In this document: one piece after another, positions 32,938 through 44,962 of the stretch | Position numbering within the stretch: position 1 is the stretch's first letter | Layout of the letters: each line of letters starts with the position of its first letter | Assembly: GCA_002841865.1 (NCBI GenBank) | Contig: PHBD01000025.1 | Location: 20,028-68,208, forward strand | Direction: 5' to 3' | Length of the DNA: 48,181 nt | Source of the DNA: Deltaproteobacteria bacterium HGW-Deltaproteobacteria-19 | GTDB taxonomy: Bacteria > Desulfobacterota > Syntrophia > Syntrophales > PHBD01 | Notes under the pieces: generated by a model | Databases searched by the model: none | Told to the model about the DNA's origin: nothing | What the model saw: the letters and a program-made list of their open reading frames with translations, nothing else | Program-made: the position numbers and the translations under genes

Positions 32938-33600
32938 TCAGAAACCCGTCAGGGGCGGATTGTGAATGGCTGCCGCGCCGGGTGTCGGGTTGTCCGGAAC
33001 GCTGACCCGCCTTCCCGTGACCCGCAGCCTTCCCTCGGCGTACAGCTGGATGGCCTGAGGGTAGATTCGATGTTCCTCCTTGAGGATCCGCGCCGCCAGG
33101 GTCTCCTCCGTGTCGCTGTCCAGCACCGGGACAACCGCCTGGATGATGATGGGGCCGGTGTCGACGCCCTCATCGGCGAAATGGACCGTGCACCCGGAAA
33201 ACTTGGCGCCATGGAGGATTGCCTGGCGCTGGACGTGAAGCCCCGGAAAGGCGGGGAGCAGTGCCGGGTGGATGTTCATGATCCGGAGGGGGAATTCCCG
33301 GAGGAACCAGGATGACAGGATACGCATGAAACCTGCCATGACGACCAGGTCCACGTCATGGGCGTGGAGGACCTCCGCCATTTTCCTGTCGAAGGATTCC
33401 CGATCGGGATAATCCGCGTGGCGGATGACGGCCGCCGGGATGCCGTGCTTCTCGCAGCGCTTCAGCGCGAAGGCGTCCGGATTGTTGCTGATGACGATCC
33501 GGATCCGGGCGTCCAGGGAGCCCTCCTCGATGCGGTCGATCAGGGACTGCAGGTTGGATCCGCTTCCGGACACCAGGACGCCGATGGGCACTTTTTTCAT
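32938..33600 (-). CDS. purN: PurN, phosphoribosylglycinamide formyltransferase
   Basis: A 220-residue GART with the N-terminal SGSGSNLQ phosphate-binding loop. The catalytic trio is Asn109 and His111 in MNIHPALLPAFPG and Asp147 in DEGVDTG. It transfers formyl from 10-formyl-THF to GAR in purine synthesis. About 30 extra residues follow the usual C-terminus. It lies 85 bases downstream of purM, the next pathway enzyme. Confidence 0.95.
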   Translation of the reverse strand: MKKVPIGVLVSGSGSNLQSLIDRIEEGSLDARIRIVISNNPDAFALKRCEKHGIPAAVIRHADYPDRESFDRKMAEVLHAHDVDLVVMAGFMRILSSWFLREFPLRIMNIHPALLPAFPGLHVQRQAILHGAKFSGCTVHFADEGVDTGPIIIQAVVPVLDSDTEETLAARILKEEHRIYPQAIQLYAEGRLRVTGRRVSVPDNPTPGAAAIHNPPLTGF

Positions 33601-33685
33601 CTGGGTTCACCGTTCGGTCGCTCCGCGACGCCGGGCTTCCGGGAAGACAAGCCGGGTTTCCCGGTGGACAAAGCGGGGGATCGGT

Positions 33686-34735
33686 TCAGGGGGAGACCAT
33701 CTCCAGCGGAGGCTGATCGCTCTCCCGCCGATCGATATGGCCGATCAGCCAGGCCGTTTCGCCCAGTTGATGCAGACGGTTGAGGATCTCCGGGGCATCC
33801 GCCTCCGGCGCCACGAGAATCATGCCGATGCCCATGTTGAAGACCCGGAACATCTCCGCCTCCTCGACCCGGCCCAGTTCCTGGAGAACCCGGAACACCG
33901 GGGGGATGACCCAGGAGTCCCGCCGGACGACCGCCCGGGTGGCCCCGCGGACGATGCGGGGGATGTTGTCGTAGAATCCCCCGCCGGTCACGTGAACGAG
34001 TCCATGGATCGGAAAGCTCTTGAGGACGTTCAGCACCGACTTGACGTAGATCCGGGTCGGCTTCAGGAGTTCCTCGCCGACGTTCCCGTCGAGGCCGTCC
34101 ACCCGGTCGTGAACCGAAAGGCCGTGCCGGTCGAAGAAGATCTTGCGGGCCAGGGAATATCCGTTGCTGTGGAGCCCCGTGGAGGCGATCCCAACCAGGA
34201 CGTCGCCCACCCGGACTTCGGAACCGTCGATCAGGCGGTCCTCCTCGACGGCGCCGACGCAGAACCCTGCCAGGTCGTACTCGCCGTCGCCGTAAAATCC
34301 GGGCATCTCGGCGGTCTCGCCGCCGATGAGGGCGCATCCCGCGTACCGGCACCCCCGGGCGATCCCTTCGACGACCTGGACGCTTGTTGCCACGTCGATC
34401 CGGCCCGTGGCCAGGTAATCGAGGAAGAAGAGGGGCTCCGCACCCTGAACGAGGACGTCGTTGACGGACATGGCCACCAGGTCGATCCCGATGGTGTCGT
34501 GCTTGTTCATGAAGTGGGCGACGCGGAGCTTCGTGCCCACCCCGTCGGTGGAGGACACGAGAATCGGTTTCCGCCACCGGGTCAGGTCCATCCGGAAGAG
34601 AGCCCCGAACCCACCGATGCTGCTCATGACCTCTTTCCGGAACGTATTCCGGACGACAGGTTTGATCTGTTCGACGAAGAGATTGGCCTTGTCGATGTCG
34701 ACGCCGGCCTCCCGGTATGTTGCTGGATCGGTCAT
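33686..34735 (-). CDS. purM: PurM, phosphoribosylformylglycinamidine cyclo-ligase
   Basis: A 349-residue AIR synthetase. STDGVGTKL, GIDLVAMSVNDVLVQGAEPLFFLDY and GGETAEMPGFY are the ATP/substrate signatures, and VTGGGFYDNIPR is the typical late motif. It closes the imidazole ring of AIR from FGAM with ATP. The ATG follows AGGGGGT. It heads the minus-strand purM-purN-phosphofructokinase run and is divergent from recG. Confidence 0.96.
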   Translation of the reverse strand: MTDPATYREAGVDIDKANLFVEQIKPVVRNTFRKEVMSSIGGFGALFRMDLTRWRKPILVSSTDGVGTKLRVAHFMNKHDTIGIDLVAMSVNDVLVQGAEPLFFLDYLATGRIDVATSVQVVEGIARGCRYAGCALIGGETAEMPGFYGDGEYDLAGFCVGAVEEDRLIDGSEVRVGDVLVGIASTGLHSNGYSLARKIFFDRHGLSVHDRVDGLDGNVGEELLKPTRIYVKSVLNVLKSFPIHGLVHVTGGGFYDNIPRIVRGATRAVVRRDSWVIPPVFRVLQELGRVEEAEMFRVFNMGIGMILVAPEADAPEILNRLHQLGETAWLIGHIDRRESDQPPLEMVSP

Positions 34736-34759
34736 GAATACCCCCTGGAAATGCCGCCT

Positions 34760-34788
34760 TGTGTAGCGTGAAACCGATGAAAAGTCAA
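34760..34788 (-). promoter_or_regulatory. sigma-70 promoter of purM
   Basis: On the minus strand TTGACT and TACACA are 17 bases apart, placing the transcript start near 34753 and leaving a very short leader before the ATG at 34735. Confidence 0.5.
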
Positions 34789-34842
34789 TCGGCCTGCTTT
34801 CTTCCTTGAGGTGCAGTCCCCCATTTGATATCCACGGGAATC

Positions 34843-37305
34843 ATGGAATCCGTAGAAGAAATCCTCCAGCGCATGGAAGGCCCTCTCCGGTTCGCATCCC
34901 GGGAAGGATACCGCCATGTCTCCCACCTGCGTGACGTGGAGCCACTCATGGCGGGCCACGTGGCGGCCCTGAAAGGGAAGGACTGGGAGGCCATCTCCCC
35001 GGGACCGCCGCCGCCGATGGGCCTGTTGGAGGACTTCGGGGACGCGTTCCGGGGATACGACGACCTGCCGGAGGAGCAGAAGAAAAACCGCATTGCCAGG
35101 GCAATCCGGCTCTTCGACGAGATCCGGCGCTGGATCCCCCGGCGCACAGCTGCGGCTCCCGACGCCTCTCCAGCCCTGCCGGGCACGGAGGACATCCGGG
35201 GATCCCTGTACCAGTTGGCCACCCCCGCCCGCTATGTCCGGGGCGTCGGCCCCCGGATCTCCGCCCTCCTCGAAAAGAAGGGCCTGGTGACGGTGGAAGA
35301 CCTGCTCTACTTCCTGCCGCGGCGTTACGAGGACAGGCGGGAAATCCGCAAGATTTCCGCGGCCATCTTCGGACGCAGGGAGACGGTGGTGGGGAAGGTC
35401 GCCGCCGCCGGTTTCCGCCAGTTCGGCCGCCGGCGTGTATTCGAGGCCGCCGTGGACGACGGGACGGGGACGCTCCTGTGCAAGTGGTTCCAGGGAGGAT
35501 CCGCGTATCTCAAGCGGGTGTTCCAGGAGGGGAGCACGGTCATTCTCACGGGCGAGATCCGCGGCTTCCTGGGGGGCAAGGAGATGATCCACCCCGACTA
35601 CGAGGTCCTCGACGACGAAGAGGGCGCAGAAAGCCTGCACTTCAGGCGGATCGTGCCCGTTTATTCCGAGACGGAGGGGCTCTACCAGAAGGTCCTCCGG
35701 CGGATCCTCGCGGAGGTCCTGGAGGAGTACGCCGCCCACCTGATCAGCCCGATTCCGCCCTTCATTTTGCAGAGCCGGCGCCTTCCAGGGATGGCCGAGG
35801 CCGTCCGGGAGGCACACTTTCCCGGCATCGAGGCCGACCTGGAGGCCCTCAACCGGTATTCCTCGCCCGCCCACCGGCGCCTGATCTACGACGAATTTTT
35901 TTTCCTTCAGCTCGGCATGGCCCTTCGCCGGAGCGGCCAGACCCTTGAAGAGGGCATCGTCTTCCAGACCGGCGGGCCGCTGGTGAAGCGGTTCCTGACG
36001 TCGCTGCCGTTCCGGCTTACTGTCGCCCAGAAGCGGGTCCTGGGAGAGATCGCGGGGGACATGGGGCGGCCGCACCGGATGAACCGCCTGCTCCAGGGGG
36101 ACGTCGGCTCCGGAAAGACCGTCGTGGCCTTTGCGGCCATCGTGGCGGCGTGCGAGAACGGCTGCCAGGGGGCCTTCATGGCCCCGACGGAGATTCTTGC
36201 CCTCCAGCACTTCCAGAACATCCGGCGGTGGGCGGAGGATCTCGGCTTAAGGGTGGGGTTCCTGTCGGGCGGCCGGAAAGGAAATGAGCGGAAGGAGACC
36301 CTGGAGGCGGTTTCCCGGGGAGAGGTGCAGGTCGTCGTCGGGACCCATGCGCTGATCCAGGAATGCGTTGAATACCGGCGGCTGGGGCTGGTCGTGATCG
36401 ACGAGCAGCACCGGTTCGGCGTCCTCCAGCGGGCGATCCTCCGGGAGAAGGGGGGCAATCCGGATGTCCTGGTGATGACGGCCACCCCGATCCCCCGGAC
36501 CCTGGCCATGACGGTTTACGGCGACCTCGACGTGTCGATCCTGGACGAGATGCCCCCGGGAAAGAAGCCCGTCGACACCCGCGTGGTGCATGAGCAGCAC
36601 CGCGGCAGGGTCTACGACACGATCCGGCGGGAGGTCCGGAAGGGAAACCAGGCCTTCATCGTCTATCCCCTCGTGGAGGAGTCGGAGGCCCTGGACCTCA
36701 AGGACGCCACCCGCATGGCCGAGCATCTGCAGAAGGAAATCTTCCCCGAATACGTGGTGGGTCTTGTCACGGGGCAGATGAAGGGTCCCGAAAAGGAGGC
36801 CGTCATGGCGGACTTCGCCGGCGGAAAAATCCACATCCTTGTCTCCACGACGGTCATCGAGGTGGGAATCGACATCCCGGAGGCATCGGTGATGGTCATC
36901 GAGCATGCGGAGCGCTTCGGGCTCTCCCAGCTTCACCAGCTTCGCGGGAGGGTCGGCCGGGGGGCGGCCTCGTCGATCTGCATCCTCCTGGCGGGACATG
37001 CCGGATCCGCCGACGCCCGTCGCCGGCTCAGGGTGATGGAGGAGACCCAGGACGGATTCCGGATCGCCGAGGAAGACCTGGCGATCCGGGGCCCCGGCGA
37101 GTTTCTGGGAACCCGCCAGTCGGGCCTGCCGGACTTCCGGGTCGCCGACATCGTGCGGGACGGAAGGATCCTCGCGGAGGCTCGCGCTGATGCCTTTGCA
37201 CTGGCCGAGCGGGATCCCCGGCTGGAGAGACCGGAGCACACCCTCCTGAAGGAGGTGCTCCTGAAACGATGGCACGGCCGGCTCGAGCTGGCACGGGTCG
37301 GGTAA
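34843..37305 (+). CDS. recG: RecG ATP-dependent DNA helicase
   Basis: An 820-residue RecG with an N-terminal extension of about 125 residues before the wedge domain (ATPARYVRGVGPRISALL). Helicase motifs are Walker A GDVGSGKT, DEQHRFG, the TATPIPRTL motif III region, and HQLRGRVGRG. It regresses stalled forks and processes branched DNA. E. coli RecG is about 690 residues; long N-termini are known in Thermotoga and delta-type RecG. The ATG at 34843 is chosen, with an in-frame TTG at 34825 as alternative; neither has a strong ribosome site. It starts the plus-strand housekeeping run. Confidence 0.95.
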   Translation: MESVEEILQRMEGPLRFASREGYRHVSHLRDVEPLMAGHVAALKGKDWEAISPGPPPPMGLLEDFGDAFRGYDDLPEEQKKNRIARAIRLFDEIRRWIPRRTAAAPDASPALPGTEDIRGSLYQLATPARYVRGVGPRISALLEKKGLVTVEDLLYFLPRRYEDRREIRKISAAIFGRRETVVGKVAAAGFRQFGRRRVFEAAVDDGTGTLLCKWFQGGSAYLKRVFQEGSTVILTGEIRGFLGGKEMIHPDYEVLDDEEGAESLHFRRIVPVYSETEGLYQKVLRRILAEVLEEYAAHLISPIPPFILQSRRLPGMAEAVREAHFPGIEADLEALNRYSSPAHRRLIYDEFFFLQLGMALRRSGQTLEEGIVFQTGGPLVKRFLTSLPFRLTVAQKRVLGEIAGDMGRPHRMNRLLQGDVGSGKTVVAFAAIVAACENGCQGAFMAPTEILALQHFQNIRRWAEDLGLRVGFLSGGRKGNERKETLEAVSRGEVQVVVGTHALIQECVEYRRLGLVVIDEQHRFGVLQRAILREKGGNPDVLVMTATPIPRTLAMTVYGDLDVSILDEMPPGKKPVDTRVVHEQHRGRVYDTIRREVRKGNQAFIVYPLVEESEALDLKDATRMAEHLQKEIFPEYVVGLVTGQMKGPEKEAVMADFAGGKIHILVSTTVIEVGIDIPEASVMVIEHAERFGLSQLHQLRGRVGRGAASSICILLAGHAGSADARRRLRVMEETQDGFRIAEEDLAIRGPGEFLGTRQSGLPDFRVADIVRDGRILAEARADAFALAERDPRLERPEHTLLKEVLLKRWHGRLELARVG

Positions 37306-37363
37306 AAAAGGATGAAAGGAGGGGGATGGATGTTCATCTGTCCCCCGTGGGAGAGGAATACAG

Positions 37364-38008
37364 ATGAAGGAAACAGACTTGTTGATCTTTGACCTCGACG
37401 GCACACTGGTGTCCTCCGGGGCGGACATCGCCGCCTCGGTGAACGCCACCCTTCGGCGCCTGGGCCTGCCGGAGAAGCCCGTCGAGGAGATCCTCCGGTT
37501 CGTCGGCGATGGGGTGCGGCTGCTGATCGAACGCACCCTGGGCGGGTTGGACGGCGGGCGCTTCGACGAGGCCCTGGAAATCTTCGGCGCCCATTACCGG
37601 GAGCACATGCTGGACACGACCGTCCCGTATCCCGGGATTGAGGCCGTACTCCGCCACTTCTCCGGCAAGCGAAAGGTGATCCTGACGAACAAACGCCACA
37701 GTTTCGCCCGTCCCATCGCGGAGGCCCTGGGGCTGACCGCCCATTTTGACGAGGTGATCGGCGCCGACAGCACCCCCTTCACGAAGCCGGATCCCCGCCT
37801 GCTCGACCTGGTGACCCGGCGGTTCGGCGTTTCCCCGGCCCGGACGGCGGTCATCGGGGACGGCGTCAACGACGTGCTCCTGGCCCGAAACGGCGGGTCT
37901 TTCAGCTGCGCCTACCTGAACGGCCTCACGCCCCGGGTATCGCTCCTGGCCCTTCGTCCCGACTGCACCTACGAAGCTCCGCCGGAGCTCATGACGCTGA
38001 TCCGCTGA
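37364..38008 (+). CDS. gph: HAD phosphatase, phosphoglycolate phosphatase type
   Basis: A 214-residue HAD hydrolase with motif I DLDGTLV (nucleophile Asp11), motif II TNK, motif III Lys in TKPDPR, and motif IV GDGVNDV. The helical cap after motif I fits Gph, which removes 2-phosphoglycolate formed during DNA repair. Other small phosphate esters are possible substrates. The gap to recG contains a hairpin (37321-37346, GGGGGA/TCCCCC with inner GATG/CATC) but no T-tract. Confidence 0.85.
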   Translation: MKETDLLIFDLDGTLVSSGADIAASVNATLRRLGLPEKPVEEILRFVGDGVRLLIERTLGGLDGGRFDEALEIFGAHYREHMLDTTVPYPGIEAVLRHFSGKRKVILTNKRHSFARPIAEALGLTAHFDEVIGADSTPFTKPDPRLLDLVTRRFGVSPARTAVIGDGVNDVLLARNGGSFSCAYLNGLTPRVSLLALRPDCTYEAPPELMTLIR

Positions 38009-38062
38009 GCCCTGCGGTGAGGCTTCAGCGGCCGCAGCCGGCCGCAGTTGGAAAGAAAAGAT

Positions 38063-39475
38063 ATGGATCCGTTCCTGCGCAAAATTTCCCGGACCATCGA
38101 CCGTTTCTCCATGATAATGGACGGAGAGCGGGTCCTGGTTGCCGTCTCCGGCGGGGCCGACTCGGTGGCCCTCCTGGAAGTGCTGCACCGTCTCGCAGCC
38201 ATCCGGAAATGGACCCTGGCTGCGGCTCACCTCAACCATGGCATCCGGGGTGGGGAGGCGGAACGGGACGAGGCCTTCGTGCAGTCCCTGGCGGACCGGA
38301 TTGGTGTGCCGTTTGCCTGCCGGCGCCTGGAGCCGGGGATCCTGCGGAATCGCAGAGGACAGTCCCTGGAGGAAGCGGCCCGGGATGCCCGGTATCTGTT
38401 TCTCCGGGAGGCCGCCGAATCGTCCGGGGCCGTCCGGATCGCCCTGGGCCACAACCGTGGGGACCAGGCGGAGACAGTCCTGATGAATGTCGTCCGGGGG
38501 GCCGGCATCGAGGGACTGAAGGGCATGCTGCCCGTCCGGGACGGCCTGTTCGTGCGCCCGCTCCTTTATGTACCCCGGCGGGAGATCGTGGAATTCCTGG
38601 AACGGGAGGGACTGCCCTTTCAGGAAGACGCGACGAACCTTGACCTGCGGTTCTTCAGGAACCGGGTTCGACGGGACCTCCTGCCGCATCTTTCGTCCCG
38701 TTACAATCTCCGGGTGGAGGAACGACTGGTTCATTTGGCGGAAATTGCCCGCCGGGAAAACGATTTCCTGGAGCAGTCCGTCCGGGAGGCCCTGGAGCGG
38801 ATCGGCCTGGAGCAGACGGGGCCCCGCATCGAACTGGCCCTGGCCGATCTGGCAGGACTGCACGCGGCAGTCCGGTACCGGATCGTGAAGGAACTCCTGG
38901 ACCGCCTGGCGGTGGGCCAGAGGGTAGGACACGGGCATGTGGAGGCGGTGCTTGCCCTGGCGACGGGCCGCCGGCCGCAGGGGGCGCTCCATCTGCCCGG
39001 TGGTGTCAGGGCCGTCCGGGAGTACGACAGGCTGATCCTTTCGATCCGTACCCGGGGGAGCGCTGCGTACGAATACGCCGTGACGGTGCCGGGACGGGTT
39101 GAGATTCCCGAGGCGGGATGGCGCCTCCGTTTCTCCCTGGTCGAGCCTCCGCGGAAAAAGGGATTCGGAGGAATGGCGCTCTTCGATGCGGAGAGGATTG
39201 CCTTTCCCCTGGCAATCCGGTCGCCCCGTCCCGGGGACCGCATCCGCCCCCTCGGGCTCGGGGGAACGAAAAAGCTGCAGGATGTGTTTACCGACCGGAA
39301 GGTCCCCCGGTCCCGGCGATCCGTTGCACCGGTCCTGGCGGACCGCGAGGGGATCCTCTGGGTGGCCGGCATCTGCCGCGGCGACCGGGCTTTGGTTACG
39401 GAGGACACGATCCGTGCGCTCCGGGTGGAGATCGAGGAAACGCCTCCAGAGATGCCACAATCGCAAAGTGTTTGA
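38063..39475 (+). CDS. tilS: TilS, tRNA(Ile)-lysidine synthetase
   Basis: A 470-residue TilS with PP-loop SGGADS (29-34), HLNHGIRG, EEAARDARY and GHNRGDQAETVLMN in order. The C-terminal IRSPRPGDRIRPLGLGG and KLQDVFTDRKVPRS segments follow. It converts C34 of the CAU-anticodon isoleucine tRNA to lysidine and is essential in nearly all bacteria. The ATG at 38063 is preferred to an in-frame TTG 15 bases upstream. FtsH follows, as in many genomes. Confidence 0.95.
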   Translation: MDPFLRKISRTIDRFSMIMDGERVLVAVSGGADSVALLEVLHRLAAIRKWTLAAAHLNHGIRGGEAERDEAFVQSLADRIGVPFACRRLEPGILRNRRGQSLEEAARDARYLFLREAAESSGAVRIALGHNRGDQAETVLMNVVRGAGIEGLKGMLPVRDGLFVRPLLYVPRREIVEFLEREGLPFQEDATNLDLRFFRNRVRRDLLPHLSSRYNLRVEERLVHLAEIARRENDFLEQSVREALERIGLEQTGPRIELALADLAGLHAAVRYRIVKELLDRLAVGQRVGHGHVEAVLALATGRRPQGALHLPGGVRAVREYDRLILSIRTRGSAAYEYAVTVPGRVEIPEAGWRLRFSLVEPPRKKGFGGMALFDAERIAFPLAIRSPRPGDRIRPLGLGGTKKLQDVFTDRKVPRSRRSVAPVLADREGILWVAGICRGDRALVTEDTIRALRVEIEETPPEMPQSQSV

Positions 39476-39580
39476 AATGGCGAAACGGTTATTGTAAGGA
39501 AGGGGCAACTTCCGGGATGCGGCAACACGGTGCATCCGAACTTTTTCAAGGCCGGCAACGGTAAGAGAGGAACGAATCCT

Positions 39581-41410
<1,830 letters not shown>

Positions 41411-41582
41411 GGCAAACAGCGGGTGTCCCGGGCGTCAAGTCTGTGTCCACCCGCGGGTCGATCGCCGGTTCGTGCCGAAGTTCCGGTCCTTTTTCCCCGT
41501 CCAAAGGAAGCTTCCGGCAGCATTCCAGTGCATATCATTGCCCGGCCCCTCCCGGCCGGCGGATCCTGAGGCAGGAAACACC

Positions 41583-42812
41583 ATGCATCCCCGAGTTCTC
41601 CATTGTCCGACGACGGCAGACGCCCGGGATATCCTCCGGCGCGTGGGCAGCGATCCATGGGGAGTCGAGGCGATGCTGCCCAAGATGACGGGGCTCGCCG
41701 TTCTCCTGGAAAAAATGCCCTGCCGGGACGCCAACATCCTCAAACAGGAAATGCTCTCCGTGGGAGGCGACGCAGCGGTGGCCCGGGGGACCGTCGCCTG
41801 CAGCCTGCTGTCCACGGACGTGGTCCTCATGGGGACCGTCAAACAGCTCCGGCGGTTCGCGGCCAAAATGGCCTTCCAGCCCTTCGGCCTGAAAGCGCTG
41901 GCGGAGGGGATCCCGGCACTCCTGGAGCGACACTTCCGGGACCGCTACGTCCTCAAGGCGGGAACATGGGAGATGACACTGGGGGAGCGGACCCTCGTCA
42001 TGGGAATTCTGAACGTCACCCCCGACTCTTTTTCCGACGGCGGCCGCTGCCTGGAACCGGATGCGGCCGTGGCCCGGGCTCTGGAAATGATCGATGAGGG
42101 AGCGGATCTCGTCGATGTCGGGGGAGAGTCGACCCGTCCGGGATCGGAACCCGTGGTCCTGAAGGAAGAACTGCGGCGGGTGATTCCCGTCATCGAGGCC
42201 CTGGCGCGGCAGCTCCCCGTCCCCCTGTCGGTGGACACCGCGAAGGCGGAAGTGGCCCGGCGGGCCGTCGCGGCCGGGGCGGCCGTGGTCAACGATGTCA
42301 GCGCCATGACGTTTGACCGGGACATGGCCGGGGTGGTCGCGGAAACCGGTGCGGCAGTGTCGCTCATGCACATCCGCGGCGTTCCACGGGACATGCAGTC
42401 GGCCTATGTTCCCTATGACTCCGTACCGGGGGACATGATCGACTTTCTCCGGGGGCGGATGGTGGCGGCCGCGGCGGCCGGAATCCCGGAGGAGCGGATC
42501 CTGGTGGATCCGGGTTTCGGCTTCGGCAAGAGCGACCGCGACAACTGGCGGATCCTCCATCATCTGGAGGAATTCCGGTCTCTGGGCCGGCCCGTTCTGG
42601 TGGGAGTTTCCCGAAAGGCCTCCATCGGCCGGATGACGGGGGACCCCCCGACGGAGAGGCTCCCGGGGACCGCAGCCGCCGTCACGGCGGCCATTCTGAA
42701 CGGGGCTGCGATGATCCGTGTCCATGACGTGAAAGCCATGAAGAAAGTCGCCGCTGTCGCCGACGCGATCCGTCGGGGAGACGCAGGGAACGAGCCGGAG
42801 GGCAGGCCGTGA
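41583..42812 (+). CDS. folP: dihydropteroate synthase with N-terminal extension
   Basis: A 409-residue protein whose DHPS barrel occupies about 130-409. GILNVTPDSFSDGG near 141, GGESTRPGS, and KSDRDNWRILHHL followed by VGVSRKASIG are the pterin and pABA/PP-binding motifs. The first 125 residues are an extra domain not needed in E. coli FolP (about 280 residues); it is common in delta-type DHPS and of unknown role. The ATG follows GGCAGGAAA. Its stop overlaps the acpS GTG start by four bases. Confidence 0.92.
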   Translation: MHPRVLHCPTTADARDILRRVGSDPWGVEAMLPKMTGLAVLLEKMPCRDANILKQEMLSVGGDAAVARGTVACSLLSTDVVLMGTVKQLRRFAAKMAFQPFGLKALAEGIPALLERHFRDRYVLKAGTWEMTLGERTLVMGILNVTPDSFSDGGRCLEPDAAVARALEMIDEGADLVDVGGESTRPGSEPVVLKEELRRVIPVIEALARQLPVPLSVDTAKAEVARRAVAAGAAVVNDVSAMTFDRDMAGVVAETGAAVSLMHIRGVPRDMQSAYVPYDSVPGDMIDFLRGRMVAAAAAGIPEERILVDPGFGFGKSDRDNWRILHHLEEFRSLGRPVLVGVSRKASIGRMTGDPPTERLPGTAAAVTAAILNGAAMIRVHDVKAMKKVAAVADAIRRGDAGNEPEGRP

Positions 42813-43228
42813 TTGTCGGGATGGGTATCGACCTGGTGGAGGTGCGGCGGATCGACCGGCTTCTCGTGAAATGGGGTGACCGTTTCACCGGTCGCTTCTT
42901 TGCCGCCGGAGAAGTCGCCTATTGCAGCAGCAAGGCCCGCCCGGCCATCCACTTTGCTGCCCGCTTCGCCGCCAAGGAGTCCTTCCTGAAGAGCCTGGGC
43001 ATCGGCCTGGGGATGGGTGTTCACCTGCGGGACATCGAGGTCTCCCGGGACCGCCGGGGAAAGCCGGCCCTCGTGCTGCACGGCAGGGCCGCCTCCATGC
43101 TGGCGGAACGCGACGTCATCGCTGTCCACCTGAGCCTGACCCACACGGCGGAACATGCGGTGGCAGCGGTGGTTCTGGAGACGGGAGCAAAACGAAAAAC
43201 GGAGCGAAAGCGCCATGTCCGGGAGTGA
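42809..43228 (+). CDS. acpS: AcpS, holo-[acyl-carrier-protein] synthase
   Basis: A 139-residue phosphopantetheinyl transferase with the two family motifs GMGIDLVEVRRI (magnesium-binding Asp) and FAAKESFLKSLG (Glu). It activates ACP for fatty acid synthesis. The start is a GTG sharing four bases with the folP stop (GTGA), so translation is coupled. It overlaps the start of tsaE by 14 bases. The C-terminal KRKTERKRH tail is basic. Confidence 0.95.
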   Translation: MIVGMGIDLVEVRRIDRLLVKWGDRFTGRFFAAGEVAYCSSKARPAIHFAARFAAKESFLKSLGIGLGMGVHLRDIEVSRDRRGKPALVLHGRAASMLAERDVIAVHLSLTHTAEHAVAAVVLETGAKRKTERKRHVRE

Positions 43229-43703
43229 AACGCTGGTCCTCGAAACAAAAAACGCAGACGTGACCCGGGCCCTGGGACGGCTGCTCGGCACGGTTCTGAA
43301 AGCCGGCGACGTCGTGGCCCTTACGGGGGAACTGGGGGCGGGCAAGACCTGCCTGACCCAGGGAATCGCCGAAGGACTGGGCATCTCCGGAGAATACCGC
43401 ATTACCAGCCCCACGTTCACGCTGGTGAACGAATATCCGGGGCGCCTGACCCTGTATCACGTCGACGTCTATCGCCTGGCCGGGCAGACGGACCTGTACG
43501 ACCTGGGTTTCGACGAGTTTTCAGAAGGGCAGGGAGTGGTCGTCATCGAGTGGGCTGAGAAAATCCGCGAGGCCGTCCCGGAAGGAGCCCTCTGGATCTT
43601 CCTCTCCTACGTAGACGATGCGACACGGCGGATCGAGATCGCCGCACCCGAGGAAATCCCTTGCAAAAATGACCTTGTTGAACTATGTAACCGCACCCCC
43701 TGA
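43215..43703 (+). CDS. tsaE: TsaE, tRNA t6A synthesis ATPase
   Basis: A 162-residue P-loop ATPase with [25 protein letters not shown] and VIEWAEK, the full TsaE signature set. It works with TsaB and TsaD to make threonylcarbamoyladenosine in tRNA. The ATG at 43215 is taken for its GGAGCG site and family start. A CCCCC-TGA-GGGGG mini-hairpin surrounds the stop codon. Confidence 0.95.
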   Translation: MSGSETLVLETKNADVTRALGRLLGTVLKAGDVVALTGELGAGKTCLTQGIAEGLGISGEYRITSPTFTLVNEYPGRLTLYHVDVYRLAGQTDLYDLGFDEFSEGQGVVVIEWAEKIREAVPEGALWIFLSYVDDATRRIEIAAPEEIPCKNDLVELCNRTP

Positions 43704-43741
43704 GGGGGCATCAGACGGATGGCCGGAGGACGTTTTTCTTT

Positions 43742-44962
43742 ATGGGGCTGATCGTTCATAAATACGGCGGCACATCGGTGGCCGACCTGGAAAAGATCGA
43801 AAACGTGGCCCGGAAGGTGATCCGGACAAAAGAGGCAGGAAACGAGGTGGTGGTGGTCCTGTCAGCCATGGCCGGGGAAACGGACCGGCTGATCGCTCTC
43901 GCCCAGAAAGCGGCGGAAGATCCGGACCCGCGGGAGTTCGATTCCCTGATCTCCACGGGAGAGCAGGTAACCGTGACGCTCCTGGCTATGGTCTTGAATC
44001 GTCTGGGCTACAGGGCCAAGTCCTTCCTGGGGACGCAGGTGAAGGTCCACACGGACCAGGCCTTCAAAAAGGCCCGGATCGTCAGGATCGACGAGAAAGT
44101 CCTGAAGCACGAACTGAAAAAGGGGACAATCTGCATCGTCGCCGGTTTCCAGGGCGTTGACGAGGAAGGAAATATCACGACCCTCGGGCGGGGCGGTTCA
44201 GACACCAGCGCCGTGGCCCTGGCGGCGGCCCTCCGCGCCGATGCCTGCGACATTTACACGGATGTGGACGGCGTCTATACGACCGATCCGAACATCTGCC
44301 CCCAGGCGAAGCGGTTGGCGAAGATTTCCTATGACGAAATGCTGGAAATGGCCCGGGCGGGCGCCAAGGTCCTGCAGCCCCGGTCCGTGGAGATGGCGAA
44401 GAAATACAACGTTCCCGTCTATGTAAAATCGACGTTCACGGACGAGGGGGGAACCCTGGTGACGAAGGAGGACAAGGATATGGAAAAGGAAGTGGTCTCC
44501 GGGGTCACGTACGACCGGGATCAGGCAAAGTTCACCGTGGTCCGCGTACCCGACCGGCCCGGCATTGCGGCCCGGCTGTTCACGCCCCTGGCGGATAAGA
44601 ACATTGTGGTGGACATGATTATCCAGAACGCCAGCGTCGAGGGCTTCACGGACCTGAGCTTCACCGTGTCCCGCAAGGAAGTGAAGACGGCCCGGGAGAT
44701 CGTCGAGAAGGCGGCCCGGGAAGTCGGGTCTGAGCGGGTGGAAGTGGATGAGAACGTGTCGAAGATCTCCATCGTCGGGGTCGGCATGATCAGCCATTCC
44801 GGCGTCGCCGCAAAAATGTTCGCCACCCTGGCCAGGGAAGGCATCAACATCGAGATGATCAGCACCTCGGAGATCAAGATCTCCTGCGTGGTGCACGCGA
44901 AATACACGGAACTGGCTGTTATGGCGTTGCATGAGGCTTTCCAGCTGGAGCAGCGCTCCTAG
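43742..44962 (+). CDS. lysC: aspartate kinase
   Basis: A 406-residue monofunctional aspartokinase. KYGGTSVAD at the N-terminus, [13 protein letters not shown], and [10 protein letters not shown] are the kinase motifs. Two ACT domains follow (about 265-400), with [17 protein letters not shown] and [16 protein letters not shown] as inhibitor-binding loops, so feedback control by lysine and/or threonine is expected. The ATG follows GGAGGACG. The last G of the stop codon is the first base of the repeat array downstream. Confidence 0.96.
   Translation: MGLIVHKYGGTSVADLEKIENVARKVIRTKEAGNEVVVVLSAMAGETDRLIALAQKAAEDPDPREFDSLISTGEQVTVTLLAMVLNRLGYRAKSFLGTQVKVHTDQAFKKARIVRIDEKVLKHELKKGTICIVAGFQGVDEEGNITTLGRGGSDTSAVALAAALRADACDIYTDVDGVYTTDPNICPQAKRLAKISYDEMLEMARAGAKVLQPRSVEMAKKYNVPVYVKSTFTDEGGTLVTKEDKDMEKEVVSGVTYDRDQAKFTVVRVPDRPGIAARLFTPLADKNIVVDMIIQNASVEGFTDLSFTVSRKEVKTAREIVEKAAREVGSERVEVDENVSKISIVGVGMISHSGVAAKMFATLAREGINIEMISTSEIKISCVVHAKYTELAVMALHEAFQLEQRS

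Noticed and set aside
41419-41454. Terminator after ftsH
   Set aside because: GCGGGTG/CACCCGC pairs over a 22-base loop but no T-tract follows, so termination is not convincing.
43693-43710. Terminator at the end of tsaE
   Set aside because: The CCCCC-TGA-GGGGG hairpin has a five-base stem, a three-base loop and no T-tract.
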